Shown: positions 18,509-19,553 of the stretch, one piece after another | How the letters are laid out: every line of letters starts with the position of its first letter | Numbering within the stretch: position 1 is the first letter of the stretch | Assembly (NCBI GenBank): GCA_946886405.1 | Contig: CAMPIO010000062.1 | Coordinates: forward strand, 1 to 19,553 | Origin: an uncultured Pseudoxanthomonas sp. | Lineage (GTDB): Bacteria; Pseudomonadota; Gammaproteobacteria; Xanthomonadales; Xanthomonadaceae | Reading direction: 5' to 3' | DNA length: 19,553 nucleotides | The notes under the pieces: generated by a model | Seen by the model: only the letters and a program-made list of their open reading frames with translations | What the model was told of the DNA's origin: nothing | The model's database searches: none | Position numbers and translations under genes: made by a program

Positions 18509-19266
18509 GCCTGCGCCTGCAGGATGGCTTCGGCGCGTGCGAGATCTTCCGGCGTGTCGACGCCTGGCGGAAAGGGTTCCGGCGTCAACGCGACGGCGAT
18601 GCGATGACCGGCTTCCAGCACCCGCAACTGCTCCAGCGACTCGATCTGCTCCAGCCGGCCCGGCGGCATCGCCGAGAAACGGCGCAGGAATGCCGCGCGG
18701 TACGCGTAGATGCCGATATGCCGCAGCCATTGCCCCGGCGGCAACGCGTCGCGCGACTGCGCGAATGCGTCGCGGTGCCACGGGATGGGCGCGCGGCTGA
18801 AGTACAGCGCGTCGCCGTTGGCCGCGCGCACCAGCTTGACTGCATTCGGGTCGAACAGCGTGGCCGCATCATCGACGGGCACGGCCAGCGTCGCCATGTC
18901 GGCACCGCTTTCGGCCAGCGTGTCGGCGACGGCCCGGATGCCCGCCGGTGGCGCGAACGGCTCGTCGCCCTGCAGGTTCACCACCAGCGCATCGTCAGCC
19001 CAGCCGGCGATATCGGCGCACTCGGCGAGCCGGTCGCTGCCCGACGCGTGGCGCTCGGACGTCATCGCCACCTGCACTTCCGTGCCCTGCAAGGCATCGC
19101 GTATGCGCGCGTCATCGGTGGCCACCCACACCTCGCGGGCGCCGGCGGCCAAGGCTCGGCGGGCAACATGCACGACCAGCGGCGTGCCGCCGAGCAACCG
19201 CAGTGGCTTGCCCGGCAGTCGGGAGGCCGCATAGCGGGCGGGAATGGCGACGATGAAATCGGTCAT
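18505..19266 (-). CDS. kdsB: 3-deoxy-manno-octulosonate cytidylyltransferase (CMP-KDO synthetase)
   Basis: Activates KDO with CTP to CMP-KDO for transfer to lipid A, in the cytoplasm. 253 residues, the family's normal length. The N-terminal nucleotide-binding signature is [12 protein letters not shown]; further conserved pieces are [36 protein letters not shown] and HIGIYAYR. The ATG lies 30 nt after the lpxK stop. E. coli has a Trm112-like small gene (ycaR) between lpxK and kdsB; here there is no room for one. It ends overlapping the phosphatase start. Confidence 0.98.
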   Translation of the reverse strand: MTDFIVAIPARYAASRLPGKPLRLLGGTPLVVHVARRALAAGAREVWVATDDARIRDALQGTEVQVAMTSERHASGSDRLAECADIAGWADDALVVNLQGDEPFAPPAGIRAVADTLAESGADMATLAVPVDDAATLFDPNAVKLVRAANGDALYFSRAPIPWHRDAFAQSRDALPPGQWLRHIGIYAYRAAFLRRFSAMPPGRLEQIESLEQLRVLEAGHRIAVALTPEPFPPGVDTPEDLARAEAILQAQA

Positions 19267-19296
19267 CGGAATCCAGAGCGGGTCAGAAGGCAGGCA

Positions 19297-19553
19297 CTAC
19301 TTTGCAGCAGCGTTCACCGATGGCCCAAGCTTCTCGAGCAGGGAGATCCAGAACGCTTCCGGCAGCTTCGCGGCCACCGGTACGCTGTAGAACCACGCGT
19401 TGGCGAATGGCGCGCATTTCACGGCGTCTTTTTCGGTCATCAGCACAGGCAGTTCGCTGCCGAAGGCGAAATCCTCGGCGCCATACGCATGGTGGTCCGC
19501 GAACGCATGCGGCACCACGCCCAACCCCTTGCCGCGCAGCATGGAGAAGAAAC
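19297..19553 (-). CDS. lpxK: Tetraacyldisaccharide 4'-kinase, C-terminal part (5' end outside window)
   Basis: LpxK phosphorylates the 4' position of the lipid A disaccharide at the inner membrane. About 84 C-terminal residues are visible. The segment [17 protein letters not shown], then DHHAY and [13 protein letters not shown], matches the conserved end of LpxK, which continues through WFYSVPV. The open frame runs off the window edge; the first Met seen is internal. It is the first visible gene of the kdsB-uvrC-pgsA run. Confidence 0.95.
   Translation of the reverse strand, partial: FFSMLRGKGLGVVPHAFADHHAYGAEDFAFGSELPVLMTEKDAVKCAPFANAWFYSVPVAAKLPEAFWISLLEKLGPSVNAAAK

Overview
The window looks like chromosomal DNA from a GC-rich gammaproteobacterium of the Xanthomonadaceae/Lysobacterales group (Xanthomonas, Stenotrophomonas, Pseudoxanthomonas or Lysobacter type). 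The basis is GyrA with Gln at position 83, the gene order kdsB, LMW phosphatase, NHL protein, uvrC, pgsA, tRNAs, and strong GC3 bias that leaves long empty antisense reading frames. Nearly everything is on the minus strand. This is read from sequence alone, so the genus is not fixed.

Left part (1-7108): the N-terminal 661 residues of an alpha-2-macroglobulin-like lipoprotein, gyrA, a stand-alone tRNA-Val(CAC) with its own promoter and terminator, and a membrane-anchored FMN/[3Fe-4S] glutamate-synthase-domain protein. Divergent from the last is a 48-residue membrane protein; a perfect FNR/ANR-type palindrome lies between the two.

Middle part (about 7125-13452): an accessory insertion of about 6.3 kb between the small membrane gene and the 3' end of tRNA-Leu(UAA). 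It carries an orphan fragment of an RHS core, a Cys-rich lipoprotein gene, a 1513-residue Sec-secreted RHS-repeat protein and a 5'-truncated IS3-family element. The RHS protein ends in a 141-residue variable domain with an HExxH zinc-peptidase signature, placed right after the DPKGL end of the RHS core. The lipoprotein gene overlaps the RHS stop codon (ATGA) and is the natural candidate immunity gene. The base composition is mosaic: a GC-rich RHS core between AT-richer ends. This toxin/immunity pair is the most interesting item in the window.

Right part (13453-19553): a conserved housekeeping block read leftward: lpxK (partial), kdsB, LMW protein tyrosine phosphatase, thioredoxin-like/NHL protein, uvrC, pgsA, tRNA-Gly(GCC), tRNA-Cys(GCA), a second identical tRNA-Gly(GCC), tRNA-Leu(UAA). 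The genes overlap or lie within 30 nt of each other, so they probably form one operon linking lipid A/KDO synthesis, nucleotide excision repair and phosphatidylglycerol synthesis. The end of the block has the same order as E. coli uvrC-pgsA-glyW-cysT-leuZ, with one extra tRNA-Gly. The pgsA stop codon lies inside the first tRNA-Gly.
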